Shown here: positions 45,083 through 56,663 of the stretch, in pieces | Numbering within the stretch: the stretch's first letter is position 1 | Layout: each line of letters begins with the position of its first letter | The notes under the pieces: model-generated | Database searches by the model: none | Told to the model about the DNA's origin: nothing | What the model saw: only the letters and a program-made list of their open reading frames with translations | Translations under genes and position numbers: made by a program | Assembly: GCA_018873225.1 (NCBI GenBank) | Contig: JAEILZ010000002.1 | Span: 5,642,001 to 5,706,000 of the forward strand | Length of the DNA stretch: 64,000 bases | Direction of reading: 5' to 3' | From: [Phialemoniopsis] sp. UDSM-2020 | Lineage: Eukaryota; Ascomycota; Sordariomycetes; Thyridiales; Thyridiaceae

Positions 45083-46452
45083 CTACAACAGGAATGCAAG
45101 CACACCTGAGCCGACAAACAGCCCGCCCAAGACACCCCCATCACTCTCGCCAAAGAACAAGCCCGGCCTCGACATCCCCGGCCCAGCAGCATTCTTCTTG
45201 CCGCCGCTGCTTCCCGTCGCCGTGGCAGAGGGCGTCGGCACCGCCGCCGTGCGCGTCGGGTTGCTCACGCCCTTGGCGTTGGGCCAGGGCTCCAGCACGC
45301 ACTTCTCAAACAGGCCCGTGTCGAGCCACGTGCCGTTCTCGTAGCCCGGCGTCAGCGACAGCGGGTAGCTCGTCTTGAAGGCGCCCGCGCCCCAGGCCAC
45401 GAGCCCGACATAGACGTCGGCGGCGGCGTTGATGGCCTTGTTCTGCGCGCAAAACGCCGTCTGGCACGACTCGGCGTTGGGCGCGCCCGTCTCCGACACG
45501 AAGGCCTTGCGGCCCTTTTGCCGCAAAAAGTCGGCGAGGTCGCGTAAGGCGCCCGTGTTGTCGGTCGTGCAGGTCGAGTACTCGCCCGAGTTGTCCTCGT
45601 CGAGGTACTTGTGCACGTCGAGGAGCAGGTTGTCGGTCGTGCCGTCCGGATTGGTGATGTTGAAGAGGGCGTCGGCGGAGCCCGTGGACTGGATGGTGGC
45701 GGCGCTGTCGTAGTTTGAGCCGGGCAGCAGGATCATCTGGCTCGCGGCACCGGCCTTACGGATGGCTGTCACGGCGCCCTGGCACGTATCGGCCCACTTG
45801 GCGACGTCGAGGTCGTGCGGCTCGTTCATGAGGCCGAAGATGACCTTGGTGTTGTTGGCGTAGCGCCTGGCGAGCTGCGACCACAGCGACGAGAAGTCGG
45901 CGTTGCTTGGGCCGCCCTGGCCGATGACCTTGTCGTTGAAGCGGGCAAAGTTGTGCAGGTCAATCATGCAGTGCGCGCCCGTGTTGAAGCACGCCTGCAT
46001 GAGCTGATCGAAGCGGTTGACGTTGGTGGGGTTAAGGGCGCTGGCGTTGCGACCGTCGAGTGTGGTGCTGTTAATCAGGTACTGCCAGGAGATTGCTGGT
46101 ATGAGGTTAGCTCACTGGCCAGGGGAGAAGAGGTTCCAATGACTTACAGAGGCGGAACAAGTTGATGCCGTCGTCCTGGACAAAGTGCTTCATCTGACCA
46201 GCACCATCCGCACCTCCCAAAATGGTCAAGGGCAGCTCGATTTTTGCAAGATCACATGTGCCCTGAGGACAGAGGTCAGCAAGCCATGATCATACCAGAA
46301 CGACTGAAGCTATGATGGGGTTTGCTTACGTTGATGTGGCAGCCAAAATCTCCCCCTGCTATCGCAACGCCCAGAAACTGCATCGTTTCTGCACCGCGAA
46401 CCGCGGCTGCCGCCGAGGCGAGGAGCAGGGCTATCCTCTTGCCGAAACCCAT
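45083..46452 (-). CDS. Secreted endoglucanase, glycoside hydrolase family 5, probably GPI-anchored
   Basis: Endo-beta-glucanase acting on cellulose or related glucans. Exons 46330-46452, 46148-46262 and 45083-46095 give 416 residues. Signal peptide about 1-20. Core motifs are LFRLSISWQYL (strand 2), MIDLHNFARF, the acid/base Glu171 in LMNEPHD and the nucleophile Glu281 in FVSETGAPN, spaced as in GH5. No carbohydrate-binding module is present. After a Ser/Thr/Pro segment the C-terminus ends in a hydrophobic stretch (GGVLGGLFVGSGVLAFLL) that looks like a GPI-attachment signal, suggesting cell-wall localisation. The two N-terminal introns are in usual positions. G/C is high in third positions. 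Confidence 0.9.
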
Positions 46453-47462
46453 GATACTTGCTTGAATGAAAAAGAGTGAAAAGTGGTCGTGTATTCCTCT
46501 TGTCCCTCCGTATCAACCCCGTCACAGTGTCCTTTGTCCTCTGTGTCACACCGAGGGTCCAGTCGCCACGCTCCGAGATGTCGTTGGATCTTGAGAAGTC
46601 GTCGAGATTAAGAATCGAGCAGGGGCAACGTCCAGAAATTCTTCCAACAGGCGAGAGAAGCTTCCATCGCTAGTCGTGGAAGTCGGGGTGTTCTAGCTTA
46701 AGAAGCTCTGGCAGGGCAACAGAGTAACGACGCCGAGCTTCCCACAGAGTCATGACAACCCCAGATCGGCGCTTAGAGGATCGCCATAGTACAGCAAAGC
46801 AAAGGGCTGGATCGTCGACAATTTTGTACCCTGAATCGCTTAGGCGACACCTAGCATTCCAGTCGCAAGCCCTATGAGGCTGCCAGCGCTTTAAGCTCGC
46901 CAATAAGGTTCGTCCTAGCTCACCCTGTAGCGTGGAGCTCACGCGCCTAGCGCCAGGTCCGACATGACCAGTGCCTACAAAAGTGCTTTGAGGCCCGGCC
47001 TGGAACGTGGTGGTGAATGACTCGAGCCACCATGCACACAGCAGAATCGTGAGTCTGGGCCAACGCCTAGGCAGTCAAATTGTCCAGAACCAATAGCATC
47101 GATCAAAAGGGTCCAGTGGACCCATCGCGGCAACCCCGGCTTCTCCAGCGATCCAGGAACCGGGACCCTGGTCTCGAGGCTCGCTCCAAGCCCTCGCCAA
47201 GTGTCGTGGTAGCGGTGTCGCCGAGCTTGACTCCAACCTCTCTCTTGCGCATCGCAAACAGGGCATTTGTGGTCACAGCGGGGGGTTGTGGCGCACGTGT
47301 AAAGCAAGGCGGATCGACGATCACCACGTTCTGGGGCGGGAGCTTATTGAGGCCCCCGGTACCTGGCCCGCCGTTACACGAGTGCCGACATGGTTCATTC
47401 CTCAAAGCCCGTGAACCGCACCGTTCTCAATACCATCACAGTAAAGCCTTGAATTGTCCTAT
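46453..47462. other. 1.0 kb intergenic region
   Basis: Contains the GH5 promoter and the 3' flank of the Zn2Cys6 regulator. A 156-codon frame at 47080-47550 on the plus strand overlaps the regulator's 3' end and lacks motifs. Nothing supported. Confidence 0.45.
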
Positions 47463-49246
47463 TTATTTCGCCGACAATGCTGGTGGATCAGTAGCTTCCG
47501 CCCGTTGGCAGAGTGCCAGCCGTACTCTGATATCCGTACTGATCCGTTGAAGTGCGGCCCTAGCCGCTGCCTTTAGGGGCGACTGCATAGTAGGCGACTG
47601 GATGATGAGCATGAGCGGGAAGAGGACCCGCATAGCCACTGGCCACGCCAGAGGCTTAAATGATTTTGCCTCCTCGCTCGCGTCGTGACTTGTCTTGCCC
47701 GTTTCTGCCTGATGAACGGCATCCATGAAATCCTGTGATGTTGACTCGATGATGGCAAGACTCGCGTCGAGCTGAGTTTGTATCAGTTCCGTGGGGCAGA
47801 GCGCCGAGTTCTCCGAGGTCTCTGCGTAACTGAGCAGGTCGACCATGCTGTTATGTAGCTTGATCCGACTGCTGCGATACATGTTGTAGAGCGCAAACTC
47901 GATGTTACCGGGAGCATCTGCCATAGGGCCGGGCTTGGGGATGTGGTCCACTACATGCAAGGTGTCGAGCAAAGCCGGTACCGCAAGCCGAGCGCTGTCA
48001 GCCGACCCAAGGCGAGCGGCGTCAAGGATTTCCGGTATAAGACATGAAACGTTGTACATGTACGTGTAAATAGCGTGTGTGGGAACATCTTCCTTTTGTA
48101 AGTGTCTCCCCAGCACCTTGAGCCACTCGCCGCACTCGGTCCGGCATCTGACGCCCTCAGCGAGACACCGGATTACCTTGACAACAAAGATCGGGTTAGC
48201 AATAGGGGATCTAGTGAAACGAGTTGCGAAAGGTGTGGCCTACAATCGTTCCGAATATCATGGTAAAAATATTGCGTCCCCGCTTGGTGCGGTACTGGGC
48301 GGGACCTCGCAACCTCAGCAGAGTCGCTAGTCCGTCTATGTGAGTGTGCCATGCCTTGGGGATAGGAATGTCTGGGGGCGTAGGCTTTGCAATAGGCTTT
48401 GCAATCATAAGCTATACATTAGTGCAGAGACCACGTTAGTCATGATTGGATGCCTCAGTCTCGGAAGAGCAGCTCGGGTACGGGAACCTGGAAGGTGCTG
48501 CATGCGACGTACCTCGTAGTGGCTCAGGACCCACACCGCTGTGATTGTCCCGTCCTCGGTCTGTTTCACTGGGTCGCTGAGAGCAGAATTGACAGCCTTG
48601 AGGGCGCGTGCGTATGCTTTGGCCGTGCTGGACGTGCGGTACCCAGCAGGCTGACCCTTGCCAATGGCGAGGACGGCGTCGCCAAAGACCTCGGTGGCAA
48701 GGTACAGGCATGACTCGGTACCTACCTCGTGGAAAAAGCTGGGGAAGAAGTCCATAAAGCCCAGGGACCCTCCATTGGCCGAAGGGACTGTGTGCCACGC
48801 GAGAAACAGCTCAATCGCCAGGCTGGGGTCGCGCAGCTGCACCTGCACCTGCAGGCCCAGTGACGCGCCGTCCTTGTGGCGTCCCGCCTTTGCGGGTTTG
48901 GCATTCACTTCCGATGTGCATGACGATGACGAGGCCCCATTTGCCGGTCTACCTCGTGGCTTACGTTTCTGAGGCTTCTCGAACTTCTCAATGCCAATAT
49001 GGCGAAAGGTGAGCTGGTCCTCGCGACGATAGCCGGGACAGGGGCTGCCGTAGATGGCGCATCTCTTGCAGGCCGGCTTGGCCAAGTCACACTAAATATG
49101 CGATCGGGTAAGTTGATGCCCATCAATCTTCTATCCGACCGGTACACCCCCCGGAGATGATTAATCATAAAGCTTAAACCACGAACCTTGACTCTGCGTG
49201 CGCGGCACAGGTGACAATCGCGACTGGGTTTGCCTGTGTTGGGCAT
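47463..49246 (-). CDS. Zn2Cys6 fungal-type transcription factor
   Basis: Exons 49187-49246, 48513-49091, 48244-48411 and 47463-48176 encode 506 residues. The zinc cluster, completed by the first splice, has Cys at 11, 14, 21, 28, 31 and 38 (C-x2-C-x6-C-x6-C-x2-C-x6-C), with the intron exactly before the third Cys. An AT-hook-like basic stretch, KRKPRGRPANG, follows at about 60. The rest resembles the Fungal_trans_2 region of small Zn2Cys6 proteins, including WHTHIDGLATLLRLRGPAQY. Nuclear. No coding neighbour shares a promoter closely; its nearest gene is the dynamin-like gene 1.2 kb away. Confidence 0.88.
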
Positions 49247-50484
49247 TGTTTCCGAGGTGTGGCCGTTGGCTGATCAATGTGATGAATGTTAATCAGTTAC
49301 TAAGGGTGAAAGAGAAGAATAAAACATGTGTGGGATGCCATCTCGAGGCGCATCTGGGCCTCGGTAGAATATGGGAAAAAGGACTTGCTCTGCTTACTCG
49401 TTTGTGCCAAGTTTCGATGTTCCTTCGCGATGATGATGGCCAAGGATAAAGTGGATACAAATCATCTCGAATGGATTCCCGCATATGGTTAGAGTAGGCC
49501 CAGTATTCGCTGTCACTTCCCATGCCAGCAAACCTAGCCGACCGGTAGCCGTGAATATGGATCAATCCAGCTCTTTGGGAAGTACTAAAATGACCGTCGC
49601 CCATTCATCACGATTTGAATATTGTCAGGACGTAGACACGGGCTTCTGGGACATTGGAAAAGCAACTGCAATGCCCTTCAACATGCCTGTTTCAGCAGAT
49701 AAATCTACCTACATGCAGGCACCAAGCTCGTCTGAGCTGACCTGAATGCCCCCGACACTGAAGCAAAACATCAGGGGATACGAGGGAGGAAGATATTACG
49801 AAGCAAACGGCACAGCCTTTCACGTGAAGAGCTTCTCCGTCCCAGCTCAAGTATGGTGTTTGCTGTGAAAGCACATCTGCCCACACCGGTACCCGAAAGA
49901 AAGAAACCCCGAGAAAGAACCCACCCACCCGGATGTTCGATGCCGTAGCGCTCGCTGTGGGGCTTAGATCAGTACATCCCCGGTACGATTGAAGTCCATG
50001 AAACTCCCGATCCACATGCAGACCTCAGCTCGTCGCGAGACTTGCAGTGCAGGCGGTAATCCCACCGCTGTAGAGCTCCCAGTCCTGAAACATCTTCCTC
50101 CATATGCAAAGTGAAGTTCCAAATTTAGTTGCGATCGACTAGGCGCCGCACATTTTGGGTTTAGTTGCAGTGCCTGCAGGCTCTATCACAAAATGCAGCG
50201 GCTGCGCTCTCAGCCCCTCAGTCAGTGGGCCAATCGGAGATCTCCTTGGCGTGTTGTTGGTTCCAGGTCTTGAACAATCCGGGGCTGTGTTAGTGTGAAT
50301 ACCTTCACTGATGTACCCTCATGGCGGTCCTAACTTGAGAATATCCTTCAGTTGGTTTATGTTAAATACTACTCGTGTTTGCAGCCTGACAAAAATTGGA
50401 AGCTGAAGGCTGTATACAAATTCTGGCTGCACCACAAAGCAGCAAAATCAACCACTTTTCTTTGCGCCCCTATCTATATCACTT
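49247..50484. other. 1.2 kb divergent intergenic region
   Basis: Upstream of the leftward regulator and the rightward dynamin-like gene. An 86-codon frame at 49485-49745 has no motif. No repeat or TATA box noted. Confidence 0.45.
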
Positions 50485-53174
50485 ATGTCCTCCATGACAT
50501 CTGATGAATCTACCCAGTCTTCGGATAGTCCTGGTCGCATAAACACAAAGATGCCTTCAACTGCGTCCAAAGTGACGGGTGCATTCCCGGAAGAGGACTC
50601 ACCCAATCCCAACCAAGACGCCTTCCCGAAAGTGGACTCACCCAATCCCATTCAAGATGCAGTCCCCGCTGCAAAATCGCCAGAACCGTCGCCGGAATCG
50701 AGCCCGGACGAGGAACCCAGTGTCCTCGCCGACTCTTCCGCTCTCGAGCAACTGAACAATACTGAGGCCAAAAGCCTTTTCGATACCATCTCGCGGCTCC
50801 GTGAGCTGCAGGTCGGCGAGATCGTGAGCCTGCCGCAAATCATCGTTGTCGGCGACCAGTCGTCCGGCAAGAGCTCGGTGCTCGAGGCCATCTCCCGCAT
50901 GCCCTTCCCGGTGAGGGGCGACCTGTGCACCAGGTTTGCCACCGAGCTCATCCTGACCCAGGCACCCGAGAAAAGTGTCAATGTGAGCATCCAGCGATCC
51001 GATAGAGGCCCACCCATCTCGCCTGAGACAGGCGTGGGAGAGTGGGATACCAACCTCGAGGGCATGCTCCCCTTTCTCATTGAGCAAGCCACAAGGCATA
51101 TGGGCATACGCGCCGGCAGTACTACGTCTTTCTCGAAGGACATCTTACGCATTGAGATTTCCAGCCCGGATGTCTATCCCCTCACACTAGTCGACTTGCC
51201 GGGCTTCTTCCACTCTGAGACGGCCGACCAATCGGAAGAAGGCAAGCAGATTGTCAACCAGCTGGTCGACACCTACATGGAGCAGAAGAACAGCATCATT
51301 TTGGCGGTTGTGTCTGCCAACAATCAGCTGGCCAACCAGAAGGTGCTGGCTGAGGCCAGAAAGCATGACCCTACCAGGGAGCGCACCATGGGAGTCATCA
51401 CCAAGCCCGACTTAGCTCGCCCTGGGTCATCCGATGAGCGCAAGTTCCTGCAGGTAGCCAAGAACCTCGAGGCCGCGCACAAGCTGACTCTTGGCTGGCA
51501 CGTTCTCAAGAATCGAGCCGAGGAGAACGACAACCTTGATCCTGACCTCCGTGATGCCGAAGAGGAGCGATTCTTCAAATCCGGTGCGTGGTCTCATCTG
51601 TCACCAAATAACCGTGGCGTCGGTACTCTGCGGAAGAAGTTGGCCAGAGTTCTGCACGAGCACATCAAACGCGTACTACCGGTGCTCATTGATGAGATCG
51701 AGGTCAATCTCGAGGCACGGCAAGAAGGGCTCAAGCGCCTCGGGAAAGCCCGTGACACCCCGGAGGAGCTTCGGTCGTATCTCCTTGGTATCACCGACCA
51801 CTTCCAACGCCTTGCCCGGGACGCTGTGTCTGGCAAGTACACGGATGAATTCTTCGGAGATCTCTCGGATGAGCATCTCAAGCTGCGAGCTCGCCTCCGC
51901 AACTTTGATCGCGCCTTCAACACTACCCTCAAGACCAAGGGTGCCAACTTCAGCGTTGTGTGGGAAGACGATGCTGCTGGCACTGATTTTGTCGAGCCTC
52001 TGGACGAGGACACTCCGGAATACCTCAAGCAGCTGTTGGATCTCTACCCTTTCCCCGACCCGGACCTGAGATCGGAGGCCGAGCTCAAACACGAACTCGA
52101 GGTCTTCGCGGCAAGGAACCAAGGCATCGAGTTTCCTGGCTGGCCCAATGCGGAGCTCACTGTCCAATACTTTCGAATGCTGGCGGAGCCATGGCAGGAC
52201 ATTGCCACCTGTCACATCGACCTCGTCAGGGACTATGCCAAGGACTTCGTGGAGCAGCTCTTCAGCCATGTCATTGGCGCCGATAGCAAGACGGTTGCCT
52301 CTGTGCTCAACCAGACTGTGGATCCCTTCTTCGACGCCAAGAAGGAGGTGCTAGATGACAAGCTGAAGGAGCTCTTGCGGCCGTACCGCGAAGGGTACGC
52401 CCCTCCACTAGGTGGAGAGTTCCAAGAGCTTCTCGCCGCGAGAAGTCTCAACCGCCTTGCTGAGCGAGTGGCAGACCTCCTAGCCACCGAGGATGGCACG
52501 GACGGGGGGCTTAGCCGCAAGAAGATCCGGCGCGCTGTTATTGCCGCGCCTAACCTGCAGGACGGAAGCGAGTTTGGCACAGAGAAGATCATTGATATGA
52601 CTTCTGCTTATTACCATGTGAGTTTCTCATTTGCAAATGTGTTTTCCGTTCTCAGTTTTGACTGACCGCTTCGCCCAATAGATGTGCCGGAGGACCTTCA
52701 CCGAGAACATCATCCACTTGGCCGTGGAGAGCTGCCTAATCTGCGACATTCCCAGCATTCTGACGTCGCAAAAGATCAGCGCCATGAACGAGGAACAGCT
52801 ACGTGATCTTGCGGCCGAGTCGGAAGAAGTCCGAGAAGAGCGAGCCATGCTACAGAGCCAAACCGAATGCTTGAGGGAAGCGCTCCACAAGTGTCGACAA
52901 AACCGGCCGCGAGAGTCACTGGGTAAGTTTTTAAAGCAGCCAAAGTCACATTTAGATCGTATATCTTACTGATCACCAAACAGTAAACCTGTCTCCGCCG
53001 TCTCAGACTGGCCGACGACCATCGTACAGCCGGTCGCCGACTCCATCCGTCGCTGGAAGTCCCAGGCCAATAAGGTCTGCACGAAACAGAGGAACGGTCT
53101 TCGATGCTCCGAGTCACGATTCTCAGTTCCTTATTCCCAACACTATTAGACCTAATGTCTCTGTTTCTGCTTAG
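50485..53174 (+). CDS. Dynamin-like GTPase (fungal Mx/dynamin superfamily)
   Basis: Large GTPase that probably oligomerises on membranes. Exons 50485-52617, 52682-52922 and 52984-53174 encode 854 residues. G motifs are GDQSSGKSS (123-131), DLPG (237-240) and TKPD (306-309). Middle and GTPase-effector-like helical regions follow to about 790. There is no pleckstrin domain, so it is closer to Mx/fungal dynamin-like proteins than to classical dynamin or Vps1. The N-terminal 80 residues are disordered and contain a duplicated 13-residue unit (DSPNP motif). The last 60 residues are basic and Ser/Pro-rich (RRPSYSRSPTPS). Relatives are many per genome in filamentous fungi and mostly uncharacterised. 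Confidence 0.88.
50581..50658 (+). repeat. Two-copy 39-bp tandem repeat in the dynamin-like gene
   Basis: Units 50581-50619 and 50620-50658 share most bases and keep the reading frame. They code for two copies of a 13-residue unit ending in DSPNP followed by xQD. Confidence 0.7.
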
Positions 53175-53448
53175 GTCTTTCTTTTGTAGGCTCTGAATCG
53201 AAGTATCAAGGGCGAAGCAGGTTGCATGTACCACGATAAACTGTGGTAAAAATGTGTACTAGTACAGGCCTTGGAGTAGAGAGACCTTATTTCAGCAAAT
53301 TGTATTTGGCCTTTTCCTATGTTGGCATCAATGACATTTGTAACTAGCTTAGTGTTTGCCCTTGTTCAATTGCATTAGGAGAATTCTACAGTGGTCTTGT
53401 TCCTGTTCCAGTCAACGTCCGGGGCGTTGTCTTTGTCTATGTACACCC

Positions 53449-54924
53449 TCAAGCTCGCTGACAAGTAAAAGGCCGCTTGAGGCCCTTCTGAAACTCTTGA
53501 ATCTGTAGGAGATGTTAGTGATCCATGACATAAGGTTTAGAGTGCGCTCTACACCATGGACTTACCACTCCTAGAACGCTTGAATAAGTCCCTATGCCCA
53601 GTACCGCCAGGCCAAACAAGAAAACGGCGAGGTTGATCAAAGCTGCGCGGAGGTTCTTCTTCTCGTACCACTTGCCCTCCTTGAGAAGCATGAACCACAT
53701 GATGGGCGGGATATAGAATGACAATCCCGACAGGAAGAACGAAGCCTGGATGTTGAGCAGCGAGGAGAAGAAGGGGATCGCCTCTGCAATAATCCAGGCG
53801 AGTATCACCACGCCAGAAACGAGGGCCAGCCAGGTCGCCCAGCCTCTCTTAGTGTTGATGTACCGGATAACGGAGTTCTTATATGCCTGTCCGTGGATAA
53901 AGCGGCAGATGACAGTCGCATTGATCGACCCGGAAATGAAGATGACCGGCAAGGCGACTCCGAATGCGATGCGGGCGATGAGCGGGCCGGCTGATACGAG
54001 CGCCGGCGAGCCTACCTCTTTCCCGACAAAGGCGTAGATGAGACCACCCGTCAGGCCATAGATCACGACCTCTACGAAGCTGAACACGTAGATTGACTTC
54101 ATGTAGTGCGTGGGTGTGTGCATTTCGCTCATGAGGGACGGCATGGCGCCGCCGTAGCCGTAGGCGAAGCAGATGGAGACCAAGGCACCAAAGGCCTCGT
54201 TGAAGGTGAGCCCTTCGCGCGGCCAAGCCGACCACTGCGCCGCCTCTGGCACCTTGGCGCCGCCCTTGTTCTGGATACCGGTGGCAATGATCGTGATGAA
54301 CAGAGCGATGATGATCGAGGTAAAGTCGACGTATCCGAGCAGCGCAATATCGGTAAATGAGGGCGGGATAGCGAGAAGGAGCAGGATAATCGCAGACACG
54401 ACGCCAAAGACGACGGAGCAGGTCGCGCTCTCGCTAATCGTAGTAAACGCCACGGACCCAGTCAGGCAGTGCGACCCGACATTGAGCACAAACAGCCCGG
54501 TGAACATAGCCGTAAAGACGTACCCGCCCCACCGGCCGAACAGCAGGTGGCCGATGTCGGTGTAGTGTATGATGTGCGGGTACTTGAGCTTGACGCGGCC
54601 GATGATGTAGGCCGTGTACATGGAGATGCAGCATACGACGACGTTGAGGATCTGGCCCAGGACCATGCCGAGGCTCGCAAACGCTGAGGGCAGGCCCAGG
54701 AAGCCGAGGGCGATGCAGTCGATGATGAGGACCACGGTGAAGCGCTTCCAGCCGAGGCGGTGGAAGTGCGCCTCGCCTTGGATGGCGCGCTCCTGCTCGT
54801 AGACGTCCTTGACGGGCGGGTTGGCAAAGTCGTCGAGCGGCGCCGTCTGGGCGGCGGTGATTTCGTCGTCGGCCGATCTGCGGACGGCATTGGAGTCGGC
54901 CGGGCGGGCTGTGGTGACCTCCAT
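53449..54924 (-). CDS. Amino acid transporter (AAAP/Mtr-like neutral amino acid permease)
   Basis: Plasma-membrane or vacuolar amino acid:H+ symporter with about eleven hydrophobic segments. Exons 53566-54924 and 53449-53502 encode 470 residues. The 63-base intron was accepted because it replaces an unlike tail with IQEFQKGLKRPFTC, close to the family ending. Helix 1 begins at GWKRFTVVLIIDCIALGFLGLPSAF, here quoted as GLPSAF, and FAYGYGGAMPSLMSEM is the conserved central motif. An upstream in-frame ATG at 55053 lies within a TATAAATATG box, so the ATG at 54924 is preferred. The closest known relatives are Neurospora Mtr-type permeases. Confidence 0.9.
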
Positions 54925-55964
54925 CGCTGCGAGGTGACTTAAAATGGATTGACCGTAGTTGTAAGAAAAAAAGACGATGTGGTGTATGGAACAGTTGAAT
55001 TTCAACAGAGCAGGCTGAACCCCATAGATCTGCAAAGCACAGGCAGCCGTCATATTTATATGCTATTACCCGCTCATGTGCAGATTTGACTGAGGCCAAG
55101 TCGGGTGCGAGTAGCCAAGCACACCCTTGCAGAGATAAGCTTCTCCCCGCAGGCCGGATCAAGCCCGATATCCTGGAGAGGTATCGCAGATCATCATACC
55201 CCATAAACTATCCAAGCTGGTATGGGTTGGATGGGCGTTCATCAACTATGCTCAAACGACCTTCAGAGTTGGCTGTACACTCCCCACGACATACTGATGA
55301 AAACTCGTAACGGAGTGGCTCTTGCAGTCAGCGTATGTCCTCTCGCCAGAATCAGCATGATTTATATACTGCAATCAAGGCAAGATCACTGAAGGAGCTC
55401 TGTAGGTGGTGACAGACCCCACTTGCTTGAGGAACAAGACGACGGTTCGGAGCCCGGCCCGCCTTGACAAGGGTGGCGCTTACCCCGACGGATATTTACC
55501 AGGCACTTGAAAATCAGTCCTCGAACTGGTATGACCTGTCGAGAAAGCTTTCGCAAGAAATGAACTTCCTGAATTGCATAATAAGCTTGAACTCATAGCT
55601 GTTGTGTTCTCAAGTATGGCCTTTCATTTGCCTCTAGGTATACCTTTTATAACGCTAATATGGAAAAACGAAATAAGCAAATCTATATGAGTTCTTGATA
55701 AGCATGACCCTCGCTCCCATTCTGACTCTAATCCAATGGCTCATCGCTCTTGACTTTCATCCCAGAATTCCCTAACGCCCGACGCAATGTCCTAGTCCCT
55801 GGTCTTGGCCTTTAACTGAGTTGTAAATCAAACTGTTCCCTTGGCATCAACGAGCATGCCACAAGCGGTCCTGTATCCTGTAATAAGAGCGTAGTCTTGA
55901 TGATCCACATGATTCAGCAACCGGGCCCACGTTGTCCAACTCTGTTGACCCAAACGTTACTGGC
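54925..55964. other. 1.0 kb intergenic region
   Basis: Holds the AAAP promoter (TATA at 55055-55060) and the 3' flank of the MARVEL-like gene. A/T-rich, with no supported frame. Confidence 0.45.
55055..55060 (-). promoter_or_regulatory. TATA box of the AAAP transporter
   Basis: Minus-strand TATAAA, 131 bases before the ATG at 54924. It overlaps the upstream ATG, which argues against that codon as start. Confidence 0.5.
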
Positions 55965-56663
55965 TTAGGCACTGTTGTACCCGTAACCTTTGTTCTGCTC
56001 CTGTCCGTACCACTGATTGTCGTACGTAGCTGGCTGAGCTACGAGGGTTTCCTGCCGCCGAAGTTGTCTGGTGGCGACCGCAGTCCAGAATGCGAAAGTC
56101 CTAATCGTCATAAAAGGTTAGTGTCAATCTGTCTTGTGCGGTGATAGCTGAAGGGAGGGCGACTTGGGTGAAACACATACATCAGAACCATAGCGAGGAG
56201 TGCGCCAATCCAAGAGAGCGCACAGTAGACACCCTGACAGTACGCCGAGATACCCATGAATGCCATGATGAGAACGACGAACCAGAACACAATCTCCATT
56301 ATGTTCAGGATATAGTAGGCTTTGAGGCTTCGCCACCGACGGCACTTTTCGACATGGGTAGTTACAAGCTGATAGGTTATCACAACTAGCGTTTTGATGC
56401 CCTGAGACGCGTTGTGTGTTAGTATCAATCTCTTGACTGCGGGGGACAAGACGGGAGAAGTCTACCATGACGATGGCCAACGTATCGGCCCTTGATACGG
56501 GCATTGACTTCGGCTTTGTTGAGATACGTCCACCCGTGAAGCCGATGATGACGACCACCAGGAGAAGCTGTAGCCAGTGCATCATCGTCTTGTATGATGG
56601 GTTGAAGATTGGTCCGTTGAGGAAGCCGGAGAGGCCGTCACGGGCATCACGTATTCTTCCCAT
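55965..56663 (-). CDS. MARVEL-like four-helix membrane protein
   Basis: Exons 56466-56663, 56181-56401 and 55965-56100 encode 184 residues. Four hydrophobic segments fit a MARVEL-type topology: MHWLQLLLVVVIIGFTGG, LVVITYQLVTT, LNIMEIVFWFVVLIMAFMG and LSWIGALLAMVLMTFAFWTA. The short cytosolic tail is Gln/Tyr/Gly rich (NQWYGQEQNKGYGYNSA). The last intron (80 bases) is supported by a GTATGT donor, a CTAAC branch and TTAG. Without it the frame ends in an unlike tail. The ATG at 56663 is favoured over 56756, which lies too close to a TATATA element. Function unknown, probably membrane apposition. Confidence 0.75.

Noticed and set aside
47080..47550. 156-codon rightward frame
   Set aside because: It overlaps the 3' end of a supported Zn2Cys6 gene on the other strand and has low-complexity Arg/Ser content.
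53515..53565. Unspliced tail of the AAAP transporter
   Set aside because: The GTAAGT donor and CTACAG acceptor lead to a tail matching the family, unlike the read-through residues.
56108..56180. Unspliced C-terminus for the MARVEL-like gene
   Set aside because: A GTATGT donor, CTAAC branch and TTAG acceptor give a longer, family-like end with helix 4 completed.
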